NCBI GenBank assembly: GCA_013350335.1
Contig: CM023539.1
Span: 44,564,631 to 44,628,630 of the forward strand
DNA length: 64,000 nucleotides
Direction: 5' to 3'
DNA from: Chimonanthus salicifolius
Taxonomy: Eukaryota; Streptophyta; Magnoliopsida; Laurales; Calycanthaceae
Position numbers and translations under genes: made by a program. The stretch's first letter is position 1. The number at the start of each line of letters is the position of its first letter. Below the pieces are notes generated by a model. It was not told the DNA's origin, did no database searches, and saw nothing but the letters and a program-made list of their open reading frames with translations. Positions 10,639 through 22,808 of this stretch are shown one piece after another.

Positions 10639-13600
10639 GAGACCCTGTCTCTAGTTAAAACTTAAAAGTCAGTATAATACCAAAACTGGGAAAGTTATGT
10701 TGAATGATGGGCCGGACTTGGTTTTTGTCCAACCCAAAACTGAGCATGACTTCCAGAAGTTTGAACCCAAGATGAAGCCCGGTGTAATTATCAAATACTA
10801 GCGTCAATTCGTACCATTTCGCTTTCGGTGATCTCGTTCACAGTCTGTCCCAATTCTGGCCCAATACATATAAATTTTTTTTTTGAAGTCCAAAGTATTC
10901 AGACCTCTTAGAGAACCTGACTAAGTCCTTGGGACATGTACAAACCTCCCTATCCACAGACGCCAAGTAAAACTAGGGAGAGTGGCCCTTATATATTGAG
11001 AGTGAGACTTGAATCCAGAACCTCCTACAGCTTATTGGGGTTCTTAACAATCAAGCCATCCCTCACGGGTTATAAATATAATTTTTTTACCTTCCTAGAA
11101 AACAAGCAATTTTTTTATTCAAATGCAAATAGTTGATTTTTGTATGGTTCATTTTTTTTAGAAGAGAGTTACTGGGGAAAGAAGATTGGGGAAGCTTAGT
11201 TATAAATTTTGATTTAAATTGTATCCTCAAATGACCCTTCCCTATCATTTAAGTGCAGAATCTAATATTTCATGGGCAGGCTGGGCTACACAGAGTCCCA
11301 GACTTAATACGTAATGATATCAATCCTGGCCTAATTTTAACATTTTTAATCTCAGATCTATCCCTAAAGCCAGATTTTTATAGATCAAGCCCAAGCCTAA
11401 GTCCGCTTGCGCCAGGTGGAGTTGGGCTTTACCTTGTGCGGGTTCCACACCAAGCCCCTACTCAAATGAAACCATGGCTTGTAGGGTTGACAACTCTCTC
11501 CATGTGTGAACTGTGAACTGTGAACTGGAGCTTATGATGGGCCAAATAGTATTTGAGAGTCCAAGATAAATGAGAAAACATAACTCGGCCCATGAACATA
11601 GTATTATTACAATTTTGATCCACATTTCGATTACGGGCCACACATAGGAGGACATCTTCATATTTTTGTTTTGTATAAGTTCACTCCCAAGTGACTAACA
11701 ACAAAACAAGTGTTTCTTGGATTGGGAAAGCAGGAGCTGTTGGAATTCATAATGGGCCAAACCCATTTCTAACGATGGCCAACCAGAGCATTGATAATTG
11801 ATTTATTTATGTCATGATGTCATTTACTGAGCCCATATTCACTTTTTCCTCCCATGAGCCTGGCCCACGGTAAGTTTTGTGAGACGTTCTTGTGGGCCTT
11901 GTTAATATTAACAGGTTATGAGTGTTGCGCCTGTGGAGATACAAGGGCACAATTTTGAGGTTTTGATGGTAACCAAGTATCTTACTCAATGCAGCCAAAC
12001 AATAAAAAAGGAGGCTTATTATCACACTATTTATTACTCACCCGAGAGAATTGTTGCTAATGGTTACAACCCAATTTTATTCATTTGGGGGCCATGGGTG
12101 CCTTTTAATTGGCTACAAGTATATTGCCTCTATGATTAATACGTAGAGTTCCACATTCAATCAACTCTTCTTTCTATTGTTTAAGAATATTCATTTTCAA
12201 TTTACTAAAGTCATTTCCTATAAGTATAGGAAAGGTTGTAAATCTTTATTTGAATGCATTCAATTCCCCTCCAAACTCCAAAAGCTTTCAAGCTTATTGA
12301 TCCTTCCCAAGCCTTCCCTACATGTTTTAACCTTAAACCAACTTTCAACATCTAGAATTGACTTGATTGGTTTGAATATGTATTTAAGTGTGTCTTGTGG
12401 GCTCTATCCTTTTTTAACCGAACGTGAAAGTTATTTTCCATCTGACGGTTGTTCCCGTAACTCCACTCTCGACTTGGATTATATATCCAAGAAGGTCCAC
12501 CTCAACCATTCCACACGTTTTCTTCGAATAAGCAGCAAAACATAATCAACTTGAATTCGAGACAGCTATTAGTTACATTTATTTCAAAAACCAATCATAC
12601 CCAAGCGTTTCCGACCAAGCCACCTGTCATCTAATGCTTTTATGTTTTGTGCCTAACACGCCACCTGTCTCATGCCAATAAGTTAGTCAATCACCTTATT
12701 GTTGTGTTGGTCTAGTTAAACAGCTAGACCATGTCTCAATATCATGGCTTAGTTTGTTTGTTACCACTCATGGGTGATAATATCGGCCGATACGTATCGT
12801 ATTGGTTGATATATCGGTTTTTAAAACCTTTATATATCAACCGATACGATATAGATCGGCCTATATCCGATATATATCACTGATATTGATGGTTTTTGTT
12901 AAAAAAAAAAAATAGGAGAGAGAATTTTATCTGCCAATATCGAAATTTACCCCTGGTTTGGTGTCTTGGTGCCACTTTTGTTATGGGCTACACCAACCAT
13001 ATTATTTAATGCAAAAGTAGTTTTACACTTCTATCATGGATTATCTATCGAAATCCTTTATTGTATCTGCATTCATAAATTTAAATTGATTCAGATATCA
13101 TTCATTTGTTTTAATCATATCATTGATTTAAAAATTAATATAAATACTTATCTATAACTTAATGATAAAAACATTCATTAAGGCGGCCTTTAAAATAAAG
13201 AAATGCCAAGTCAGATATAGCTGTCTACGCACCATGTTTTTAATTGATTCTCTCTTAATCCAAACTTTTTCACTCTAATAATTTAAAAAAAAAAAAAAAT
13301 TGAATAAAAACTCACACCCAATTAATTTATTATCCTATGGCAGACGAATATGTCAAAATAGAATATATATCAATAATTTAATTTTTCAATTCAAAATTCA
13401 AAATCAAAATGAACTAATGACGCCACTTTGGCGAGTACCTTAGCTCAAATTATAGATATTTATGAACAATTAAGGTAAACAGCTCAAAAGTTCAGTGTCC
13501 AGATAGTTCTCATAGGACACTACGATAAGAATCCTTTTTTCATAATACTCTCACATTATCATCCAACCTGGCCTTGCCAACAACGCCCTGTCGCTGAGAA

Positions 13601-15698
13601 AATAGCCGTTACATCTGTCTCTCACTCTCTGTACTCAACAATAGAAACGCAAAGCTGAGCCTATTAGGGTTTGGAAATCCATTATCCCAAACAGCCGCCC
13701 TTGGGGTTTTGATTCTTCATAAGAGCAAATATGAAACCCTATTCATCTCATAAAAGGAAGCACTCATCTCACCAAAGAAATGTTGGACCTGTTGAAGTGG
13801 AGGCAATGTCTGGAGATAGGATCAGTAGCTTGCCAGATGATATCATTCATCGCATTTTCTCCTTCATGAACATGAAAAATGTGGTAAGAACCAGTGTTCT
13901 TTCAACAAGATGGAGGTACCTTTGGACTTTCAGTCCCAATCTAGACTTCTCTCCTGACTTAATCAACCATCGTTGGACTCAATATCTATCTATGCTCGAC
14001 ATCGATCGATGCTTGGAACTTTACAATGCACTGAAACTACACAGCTTTAAAATCCATGGATTGGATTCTGAACACAATTACGAAGAGATGATAGACAGAT
14101 GGATCCATTTCACCCGATTGCACGACGTGGAGGAACTTGAGATTAGCTTCACCCAATCCAAGAAGCCTCGTGGTTTCCCCTTGTCCATCTTCGGTTGCCG
14201 GAGTTTATCTCAGATGAAGCTTTCAAATGGCAGGCTAAATCTGCCTGAAAACTTTCTGGGTTTGAAGTCTCTGGTGACAATCAAGTTAACCCAAATTGTG
14301 TTGAAGAGCGAAGTGGTCACTACCTTGGTCGCGACATGCGATCTTCTTGAAAACTTGGAATTTCGCGGCTGCGAGTTTGAGGAAGAGAGAGTCGTGATTT
14401 CCGGTCCCAATTTGAGGCTGAGAAAGTTAGTGTTGCAGTCGTTTGTTGCAAACATGGTGGTAGAGATTGATGCTCCAAATCTCTTGTACTTTGAGTACAA
14501 AGGGTATTTTTCAGAGCAGTTGAGAAAGAATTTTCCAAGATTGTTGAAGGCAAACATTAGTCTCTTCTGCATCCAGCCAGTTCTTCAGGATTGGACACAA
14601 TTGGTAACAGATATATCACACGTTAGGTGCCTGCTAGCAGATGATTGGCTTCTTGTGGTACAAATTTTGAAGTGTTTATCACTACCAAATGCTTGATTTT
14701 ATTTTATTTTATTTTTAATCTTTGTTGCTTTAGAATGTCATGGTTGTGTTGCATGTGCCCTTTCAGGTGATTTTTTTTTTTTTTAAATCATGATTTACTC
14801 GAATATCTAAATTTTATAATTTAAATGATTAGATTTGTTTTTTGAATATTGGGTAAGATGTCATTTTAAAAGGAGAAAATTCCAAAAAAAAATTACAAAA
14901 AATGGGGGAGGCAAACGGCCTCAAAAAGAAAAGCATAAGACGATGTAGCTCAAATGGTGGGCTCATCGTCTAGATACTCCAAAAAAAAATTGAGATATAA
15001 ATAAATATATATTATTAGTTTTCGTCCGTGCTCTATATGATTTTTTTTAAGACCAAAGTGTTTGTCTTTTACAGTAGTCGACTAATTTTCAATGTAGAAT
15101 GTACTTTATATGATTAAACATTAAGTAGACCTTGTCTTAGAAGCAAGAATTGATAAACATTGAATGTAAATGGACTCTTTTATAATCCCTTGTTGATACT
15201 CCGTGTGAATATTTAAAGTATGATTCTCAGACATAGAAAATAAGAAAATCACATGAACCTTCTCAAGCTGTCTGTTTATAGAATTGAGTTTAGCTTAGTT
15301 GAGAGTGTGGTACAAAATAAATTGACCCCTTCGAGAGAAAAAAAAAAAAAAAAAGGCAAATGGATCACAATCGATGTTCATGTTAGGGTTGACTGATGCT
15401 TGAATTGCTAAATTATTTTGACTTATTCTTTAAAATGGCATGATAGATTATGATTTGAGAAGAACAAATTATTCAACAGAGTCAGAAGGCAAAATTTAAA
15501 ATGTTAAACCAATAAATTGTTTTAATCATAATGATAGTTTTAAAGTAGGTCATGTCTTTGTTGCGATGCACTTTTAGCATCCATCATTATTTTTATTGTT
15601 ATTGTCATCGTTATCATCGTCATCATGATCCTATTGCCTAGTAATGTGACATATTCTTAAAATGGCATGATAGATTATGATTTGAAGAATATAGTTTT
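10639..15698 (+). repeat. F-box tandem unit C (about 5,060 bp, joins the complete gene)
   Basis: Unit C is indistinguishable by eye from unit B up to about 12600. It then shows scattered substitutions and small indels (for example at 12606, 12627, 12713, 12820, the A-run at 12901 and the A-run near 13286). Homology to the other units stops after 'atagtttt' at 15698; beyond it lies the remainder of the real intron 1 with exons 2 and 3. Confidence 0.9.
13664..13672 (-). promoter_or_regulatory. Telo-box-like motif upstream of F-box start
   Basis: TTAGGGTTT (AAACCCTAA on the other strand) lies 59 bp before the ATG of copy 3 and at the same place in copies 1 (3557-3565) and 2 (8607-8615). Motifs of this type are common near transcription starts of plant genes. 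Function here is inferred from position only. Confidence 0.35.
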
Positions 15699-17885
15699 CG
15701 ACATAGTAGTGTCAAAAGACAAAATTTAAATGAAACTAATAAATTGCTTTGACCATAATGATAGTTTTAAAGTAGGCCGTGTCTTCGTTGCGCATGCACT
15801 TTTAGTATCTATCATTATTGTTGTTGTTGTTATTATTCTTGTCTTTGTTATCATCGTTATCGTCGTCTGCATGGAATGTGACTCAAATTTACGACCTTTT
15901 ATTGCGACAATGACCACATACCCATGGTCTTATTTCCTCTTCAACATGCATTTGTAATGTTTACCCTAGCGGTTTACAAAAATAGACATTCTACCCTAGA
16001 TGGTTTCACTAAGGAACTGAAGCTTATTAATCCCTAGTTGCAGTAACATGGTTGGCATGGTTTCTCTTGCTAAAATAGGAAATAATCCTATATTGTTAAT
16101 TAAATGTACGATTTGGCCAATAGCATTATTTTCTAGTTACCATTATAATTTTTTTTTAAAAGATTAATATTCCTATTTATGGTGACAAGGAATAAAACCA
16201 TCACCATATTTATTCCTTTTTCTACTACTTCCAAGCACATGATAACCCCAAGGGGTTGTGGATTTTTCTCACCAATTGGGTCTACCCTTCACTACCCCAT
16301 GGAGATGGTCTATAGGATTCATAACCAGTACTCTTAATATTAGGCACTTGCCTAGCCAACACTTAGATCCGGTTCTACCCAAAATTTTCTAGTTCACTCC
16401 AACATTGTCTTCTTGCTTAAATATTTCTAAGCAGTTTTTTATATCAAACAGACCTTAATCTAAATGTGGCTGATTTATCTTTTTTTAATTACTTTTGTAT
16501 AGCTTCAGTATGATTTGTTGCTAGAAATATAAAGGAATAATCTTAGGTAACACACTGCAGGGATGACATTAGACACAATATCCATTCCATCTAAATTATT
16601 TTAGATGTGACAATAAATTGTTTTAAATGTGACATTATCATATATGTGTTGATCAAACCACAGTCTAAATTTACAAAAGCTTGTAGCATAGTAAAAGGTG
16701 CCTTTATCCCAAATCATCTTAGTTGTCCTAGAATTAATTTGTCATTTCCCATCCCAACATATCAAACATCTCTCCAGTCACAAAACATCAATATTCCATG
16801 TCTATATTTCAAAATACTGCAATATTTTAAAATTCACATAAAACCAAAAACATAGGCTCTCCTAAATTGTCTAGTTTGGAAAATGAGTTGATTAATTGTT
16901 GGAACAGTAGACAACAGATGGACCATTTGAATTAAAATTGCAAATTTGTAAAAAAAAAAATCAGTCTTTGGGTGAGGCCTGCTTGATGAGTGATCTGCTA
17001 CAATTTCTTGGAACAATGTGTTATGTTCATGAGGAGTTGCATGAATGTAATGGGATTAGTTAGGAAGTGGGGTTAGTGGGATCGTGCTCAGTAGTTAGAA
17101 GAGAGTCTTTAGGAGGTGGGTTTAGAGAGTGGGATTAGTGGGTCTTGTTATGGGGTGTAATTGCTTTCTAATGGAGTATTTGCTTATATGATTATATTTG
17201 ATTATTTCTCTCAAATTTTCACATTTTTAACTCTATTTGGTGCTTCAGAACTTCTCAGATTATTATTTACAGCCCATGTACCAGCACATTATGTTCAAGA
17301 ATCTCAAGGAGTTTCATGGTTATATAACATGGGTGAAGACGTCTTACCTCGTTCCCCTTGTTAACTTCTTAAGAGCTTGCCCTAATTTGGAGCATCTTTG
17401 CTTTGTTGTGAGGTTCCTCCTTTTCATCTTTCTTACTTTAAAATATCTACGCTGTTAGATTTTTATTCATATTCAAATGAATCTCACACTTACACTTCTT
17501 TACTTGCATCTTGAATTTTCAGTTTTTGATAGGAGATCCTAAATCCTGGTATATTGTTGAAGATAGATGGGAAAGTAATTGGCCGATGCTCAGTAAGGAG
17601 CCTACTTCCTCACTTAATCAGCTCAAAACAATTAAAATCATTGGATTCTTAGGCACAAAAATTCAGATGCAGCTTGTGGAGTATCTATTAGAAAAGGCAA
17701 TTTCTCTTGAGACTCTTTCACTGATCTATTCATCAAAGTGTGAAGTGAATAGAAGAATGCTGAGGAATGGAATCTATCGCTTGCGCAGAGCTTTCCCACA
17801 CGTACCAATATCAGCATCACAAGTCTCAATGGATTATGTGTGCCGAAGACGAGAATGCATGGCAAACGCATTCTTCCTTTATTAG
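13731..17885 (+). CDS. F-box/LRR/FBD-like protein, copy 3: the complete gene (3 exons)
   Basis: The model is join(13731..14657, 17249..17407, 17523..17885), 482 aa. All junctions are GT-AG and phase 0: donor gtacaa, acceptor tgcttcag, donor gtgagg, acceptor ttttcag. The same structure is conserved in the paralogue at 22809. The F-box is at residues 29-70 and leucine-rich repeats follow. Exon 3 holds an FBD-like core ([17 protein letters not shown], then VEYLLEKA and LETLSL). By family this is a substrate receptor of an SCF E3 ligase; the target is unknown. Compared with copies 1-2, residue 28 is Gly instead of Glu. Intron 1 (2.6 kb) contains the breakpoint of the tandem duplication. A GTATGT follows directly after the stop codon in both complete genes, so a 3'-UTR intron is possible. 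Confidence 0.9.
15435..15960 (+). repeat. Imperfect local duplication in intron 1 of the complete F-box gene
   Basis: Two diverged copies of about 230-260 bp follow each other. Each has 'aatggcatgatagattatga', then 'caaaatttaaa', then 'taatgatagttttaaagtagg', then a run rich in TTATTATT/ATCGTTATC. The homology edge of the 5-kb tandem unit (15698) falls at the seam between them. From 15961 to 17248 the rest of intron 1 shows no further feature. Confidence 0.65.
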
Positions 17886-18720
17886 GTATGTCAAGGAAAA
17901 CATCTTCATTAGAAAACAATGTCCTGGTGTTCCTTTAAGGCTGCAAACTTTTTATTTTGATAATCTTTTCAGACTTTCATTTATGTGATTGGTTGTGAGG
18001 ATTTTTGTGCAACATTTCTACTCTTTCAATTATGAAGTTTTATCATTTTCGAAAATTGATAATCTATGTTTCAATTCCCCTTTGGGAAAAAAATTTAACC
18101 TCTCAAAGCCCTGAATTCACTTCTCTATCTTCAGGGGAAAATAGTGGATTTCACACTGAGGTTACCTAGTCTTTCAAAAGAATTTTCCCTGGGAATTAAG
18201 CCATGTGAAATAGAAACCCTTTAGTCACGTAGTAACTATATTTATGTTAATTATGTTCAGAAATCATAGGCACTCCTTCACTAAACAAATTAGCAATTAT
18301 AATGAAAGATATGGGATTTATGTGGTTGGGTGGTGTGGAGATGAAAATGATTTTACTTTCTTTGAGAATAGGGCTACAATACTCTCTTCATCATGCTTCT
18401 TTGTATAAAAAGGAATTCTCATGAATTTTATAGTGTCTTCAATGTACCATGTAGTGTCCGGTATGGATGAAAGTCCGGAATGTCACCAAAAGTATGGTCA
18501 ATGAAAACACATTGAAGTTACCATAAAATGGATGAAGAGGGTGGAGCCAACTTGGTTGTAATTTTTGCAAGAGAATGAAAGACACCTTCTCAATTGGTGG
18601 TTTGGAGGACCTTTTATTTATAGGCTTATGTGAATGATTTTTTTCAATGTCAATTCTAGGGCATTTGTCCTGGATGATACCATGCAATAGAGTGATGTGG
18701 GAATAAGGTACGAGGTGATA
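17886..18720. other. 3' flank of F-box gene 3; empty site of a LINE insertion
   Basis: The sequence around 18014-18030 (tttctactctttcaattatg) is homologous to both flanks of the LINE at 27637-31980, downstream of F-box gene 4, but without the LINE. Homology to that flank continues to about 18190. The rest shows no gene or repeat that I can support. Confidence 0.6.
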
Positions 18721-18721
18721 T

Positions 18722-18844
18722 TGATGAGGCTGTGAACGAGTCTCATATTGAAAGTATAGAAAGATTTAGGGATTTATAAAGGACTTGGATCACTTTACTT
18801 AACAGACTAGTCTTTTGGGCTGGATACCTCGATCCTAACGAACA
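18722..18844 (+). repeat. Solo LTR-like fragment related to the TRIM at 20530
   Basis: This stretch shares 'gtgaacgagtc', 'ggatttataaaggacttgg', 'agactagtcttttggg' and 'gatcctaac' with the two LTRs of the TRIM element at 20530-20883. Only one copy is present, and I see no clear target duplication. Confidence 0.5.
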
Positions 18845-19707
18845 TGGCTATTTTCATGACATGGATAATGATGCTGCATAATTGACTTGGAGCCATTGTT
18901 GCATCCGTGTGATGCTTTCTTTGAAGTGACCCTAATGTAGAGTGATTTGGCTATTAATTAGCTAGAATTGGCTGGTTTAGACATGCGGTTTGTGGGACTT
19001 TGGCTAAGCTTTAGAAACTGGATTGGTTCTAAATTTGGTCTGAGAGTTGAGGAGGGTGTGAGTAAGGTTTTGAATGATTTGTTTGGATTTAGTGAACTCT
19101 TATGTAGCCATTTTTTAAGCGAGAATTAGATCAGGCCTAGGTGTGTGCTTGAAGTATGAATCAACTTGGCTATCTTGAGTAGAGTGAGACCGAGTCATAA
19201 GATAACTTCATAGTTTGATATTTGAGTTTAAGCAAAGGTAGTGTATCCAACTAGCATTTCTAGCGACTAATCTCCAAAAAAAATTGAGATGATTGAACAT
19301 TTTTATCTAATTAAATTCCCACTTGTTTCTTAGAATTAAATTAAGTCGATGGGTTTGTATAATGTTACAATACCCACCTTGTTGCTAAAGGATTTAATAA
19401 GAAAGGATATTTGGATTATGATAGAAACTTTTAGTCTTGTTGTGAAACCAACTACCATTCATTTGGACAACTTTATCAATTTCTGTTGTTCCTCAAGGAT
19501 AGTTTCTCAATAAGCTTAATGTTTATATTTGTTTGAACTTCAATTTGTAAGTTCTATGTCAAGGCCCTTTTCTTTCATCAATAATAGATGTAGTTTCACT
19601 ATTTTCATCAGATCTTAGCACTTACAATTGACAATAACTCCTTGTTTCATGGGCTCATTCTCACATAGACAAAATATAGTAGAGATATATTGTTTCGCAC
19701 AGGGGTT

Positions 19708-19807
19708 CAAAATTCGGTATCAGCTGATATATCGTTATTGGCCGATATCAGCCGATATTGTGATATCAGCCGATATGATACAGCTGAAATATTGGCCGAT
19801 ATTCGGA
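19708..19807. repeat. Cluster of GATATCGGC/GCCGATATC words
   Basis: About seven imperfect copies of gatatcagccgatat-type words occur in both orientations within 100 bp, inside the copia remnant. The words match those of the hairpin element upstream of the F-box copies (2681, 7731, 12781). Confidence 0.55.
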
Positions 19808-20093
19808 CCTCTGGTTCTGGTTCTGCACCAAAGTAGACGGTGCACAACCATAAAGCACTCTAGCCATATGTTGCTCAAAACTTTCTAGATATGATGGTGA
19901 TCTCATGTTAGACATCACTCATTACGGGAGTGAAGTTGGGGCTCTTCAATATTTAACAATCATTTAACTAATATCAAGTTTGCCAATTTATGCATGCTCA
20001 TATACATCAAATTAGATAGTTGCAAAAAGAGTTCTTAGTATTTGAAAGAGACCATTAGTCGTAGGTTGGAAATGAAGAGATCTAATTTTTTTT

Positions 20094-20225
20094 CGTTCTG
20101 TTGCTTATTGTGACATGAATTAAGGTGGAGATCCTAATGGTAGTCAATCTACAAGTGATCGTTTTGTTGCTTACTGTGACATGAATTAAGGTGGAGATCT
20201 CAATGGTAGTCAATCTACAAGTGAA
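20094..20225 (+). repeat. 66-bp tandem duplication in the copia RNase H region
   Basis: Copies at 20094-20159 and 20160-20225 differ at only a few bases. Both contain 'gtgacatgaattaaggtgga' and 'tggtagtcaatctacaagtg'. The duplication repeats the codons around the RNase H YCD...STS region, so it arose after or during decay of the element. Confidence 0.85.
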
Positions 20226-20529
20226 TATTGTATTTATTTTGGCAATAGTCTGATTTCTAACAAATCGAAGAAACAAATAAGCATTGCTCAATCCAATGAA
20301 GAGTTTGATTATCGAAAGACTAGCCCATACTTGTGTAGACTTCAGTGGATCAAATCACTTCCAAAAAACTTGGCCATTTATATCAAACATCAAGCGGTAT
20401 TAGTGTATTACAATGTGACAATTTGAGTATCAGTTTATGTCACAACTAGTCCTATCTTTCATGCTAAAACAAAACATATTCAGACCGACTTCATTACCAT
20501 TGATCAAGTAACATATGTCTTCACAAAAT

Positions 20530-20883
20530 TGTTAGAGTTGTGAACGAGTCCTAGATTGGTTATAAATTAGGAGATTTAGGAACTTAAAGGCCCTGGGTTA
20601 CTCAACCTAATAAGTTAGCCATTTGGGTTGGATATCCAATCTTATCAAGTGGTATCAAAGCCATATCTATAGGCCAACGCATGTGGACTCAGGGAATCCT
20701 CTAGCCAGAGGAGATGGCCAGCGACGTTTTTTTCCGTTGAAGAGCCTTGTTCGAAGAGGGGATTGTTGGTGCAGTGAACTAGTCCCACATTGGTTGTAGA
20801 GATGGATATTTAAGGACTTATAAAGGACTTGGTTCATTCCACCTAATAGACTAGTCTTTTAAATTCGATACCTCATCCTAACA
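20530..20883 (+). mobile_element. TRIM retrotransposon, complete, 354 bp, with target duplication
   Basis: Two LTRs of 118 and 120 bp (20530-20647 and 20764-20883) begin TGTT and end ATCA or AACA, with several shared blocks between them. Just after the first LTR lies tggtatcaaagcc (20650-20662), an initiator-tRNA-Met type primer site. A purine tract (gaagagggga) lies before the second. The flanks AAAAT (20525-20529) and AAAAT (20884-20888) form a 5-bp target duplication. There is no coding capacity, so it depends on another element's machinery. Confidence 0.85.
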
Positions 20884-21104
20884 AAAATAATTTTCAGTTC
20901 AATAATTTCCTATAAACTCCACCCCCAACATTGAATTAGGAAACCATAATCTTAACGGTTGTGACAATCTCAATTGTCAGACTTTGGACTTCTTCCATAG
21001 TTGTTGACATTGAATATTTCTTACATTGTAAATCACCCTCATGGTATATTTTTGTTAAGCAACTTACTTAGGTTGGTTTCTCGTATAAAAGAGGGAGTTG
21101 CATA

Positions 21105-21285
21105 ATAAGCTTAATGTTAGATAGTTCAAGTGGTTCCTTTCCGCTTCATGAAGTGAGAGGTGACCAATTCGAATCCTAGTGGCATTAACTGGAGGCATTT
21201 TTTGTGGGTGTGGTGCTTTCCCCCGAGAGGTTTATGAGGGCCATTGCCTAGTTTGGTTTCCCTCGATTATCAAAAAAAATTAAAG
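21105..21285 (+). mobile_element. tRNA-derived SINE
   Basis: An A-box-like 'tagttcaagtgg' is followed by 'gaccaattcgaatcctagtgg' (B box), then a body and an A-rich tail 'atcaaaaaaaatta'. The tRNA-like head does not fold into a full tRNA with anticodon arm that I can see, so a SINE is preferred over a tRNA gene. Confidence 0.6.
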
Positions 21286-21289
21286 CAGG

Positions 21290-22500
21290 TCTGTACGTCC
21301 ATAGGCTTCGAGCTTGGGGGCACGTTTATGGTGATTTCTTTTGATGATTTCCTTTTCCTTTTTATTTGATAGACGAAAACTAATAATTTGGCATGAATAG
21401 GATTCACGAATAAAAGCAAAAACTATATGGCCATTGTCACTACCATCTTCTTCATTATTATGGTCATCGTAAGTTTCATTAGAGTGGAAGATTCTGATAC
21501 ATACATACTAAAAGAATTATAAATTATACACATAAAACACTACCGAAAAGTCCTACTTATGGTTTTATCATCTTAAGAAGAAACTCAAAAGACATGTGAT
21601 TGGAAAGATCTTGACTTGCTAGCTATAAAATTCAACTTAATCGAATCAATCAAGGCATTTTTTTTAAGTTAATGTAAATTTGATGGGGTTAGATCAATTA
21701 TCCATCTAATTTTAAATAGACTGAAATTAAGTAAATTTTTTAATTCATATGAAACTTATACCATCAAATAAAATTGAATATTTAAAAACTTAAAAAATAT
21801 GAGTTTACTCATCCAATGATTTTTTTATAAACAGCCATTCAAATAATGATCATTCCAACCAACCCATCTACATTGTCCAATGTGGACTCCACATGAAGGT
21901 ACTGCAAATAAGGCACTATAGGAGACTTGAGTTCATATATGTTGCATTTTTAAATTTATGGGCCTACTTAGATGTTATCATTATGGGCAAATATAGAGGA
22001 GTTTAAGATTTAATGCCCTTTAGACCTTACATAATTAATTTTTTTTACTTCAAAAAATTCAAGTATGTATGGAAAATACATATAAAATGTTTTGAGATCT
22101 GAATTAGGACAATGATGAGAAGAACCTAGTGTAATTAGAAGCTAATAAGAACTAAGAACCACAATTCAAAAAAGATGGATACAAAGAACCTAAGGAAGTG
22201 AGTGAAAATATAAACTATATTTATGCTGCAATAAGCTGTAATTTAACGTTAAATTTACACATTGACGCCGCCTCTAATATAACTTAGCCGTATAACTATC
22301 TTTGATTTTGATAACCCTTCGTACTCTTAGTCCTATGTGAGGATTATGATCATTTGAACACCAATTTTTTTTACTTTCTCCCTCCCATCCAAAACTCTTC
22401 CTCACTATTTTTCATGTATAAATTTCAAATAGGCAGACTCAATTAACTTATTTAATTATCATGTTTCAAATCAAACATTTTAGAATAAAACATTTTTCAA
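21290..22500. other. Intergenic, upstream of F-box gene 4
   Basis: AT-rich DNA without convincing reading frames. From about 22500 ('caattcaaaattcaaaattcaaaatt') it resembles the region upstream of the three tandem F-box copies (for example 13390-13640), consistent with an older duplication of the whole locus. Confidence 0.5.
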
Positions 22501-22808
22501 GAAATTAATTTTACAATTCAAAATTCAAAATTCAAAATTAATATTTTGACGAGTGTGTTGCTATAAAAGTACGAATATTTATGAATCCAGCTCAAAAATT
22601 CAATGTCCAGATAGAGAAAATAGGATTTTCCTGTCTTTACCTCCGGAATGATGACACCAACTGGCCTCGCCACTTGCCAACCCCGGTGGCAGAGGAGAGA
22701 ACCGTTACACCTGGTCAACCTTCTTAGGATTTTTTGGCTTGTTAGGTTTTGCCGAATCAATTGATCCAAACACCCTCCATGGGAGGCTCCGCCATTCATC
22801 AAACTAAT

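Larger units (their letters stand above)
19360..20524 (+). pseudogene. Decayed copia polyprotein (RT start and RNase H to C-terminal end)
   Basis: Conceptual translation with stops gives an RT-like start (HLVAKGFNKKGYLDY ... VVKPTTIHL) near 19375-19470. An RNase H-like end follows near 20170-20350 (STSEYCIYFGNSLIS, KSKKQISIAQSNEEFDYR, ...QWIKSL). The copia terminal part (PIFHAKTKHI, then DQV...FTKL) continues to 20529. Frames are broken and the middle is missing or replaced by the GATATCGGC cluster at 19708-19807. A 66-bp duplication lies at its 3' part, and a TRIM element is inserted at its end. Confidence 0.7.
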
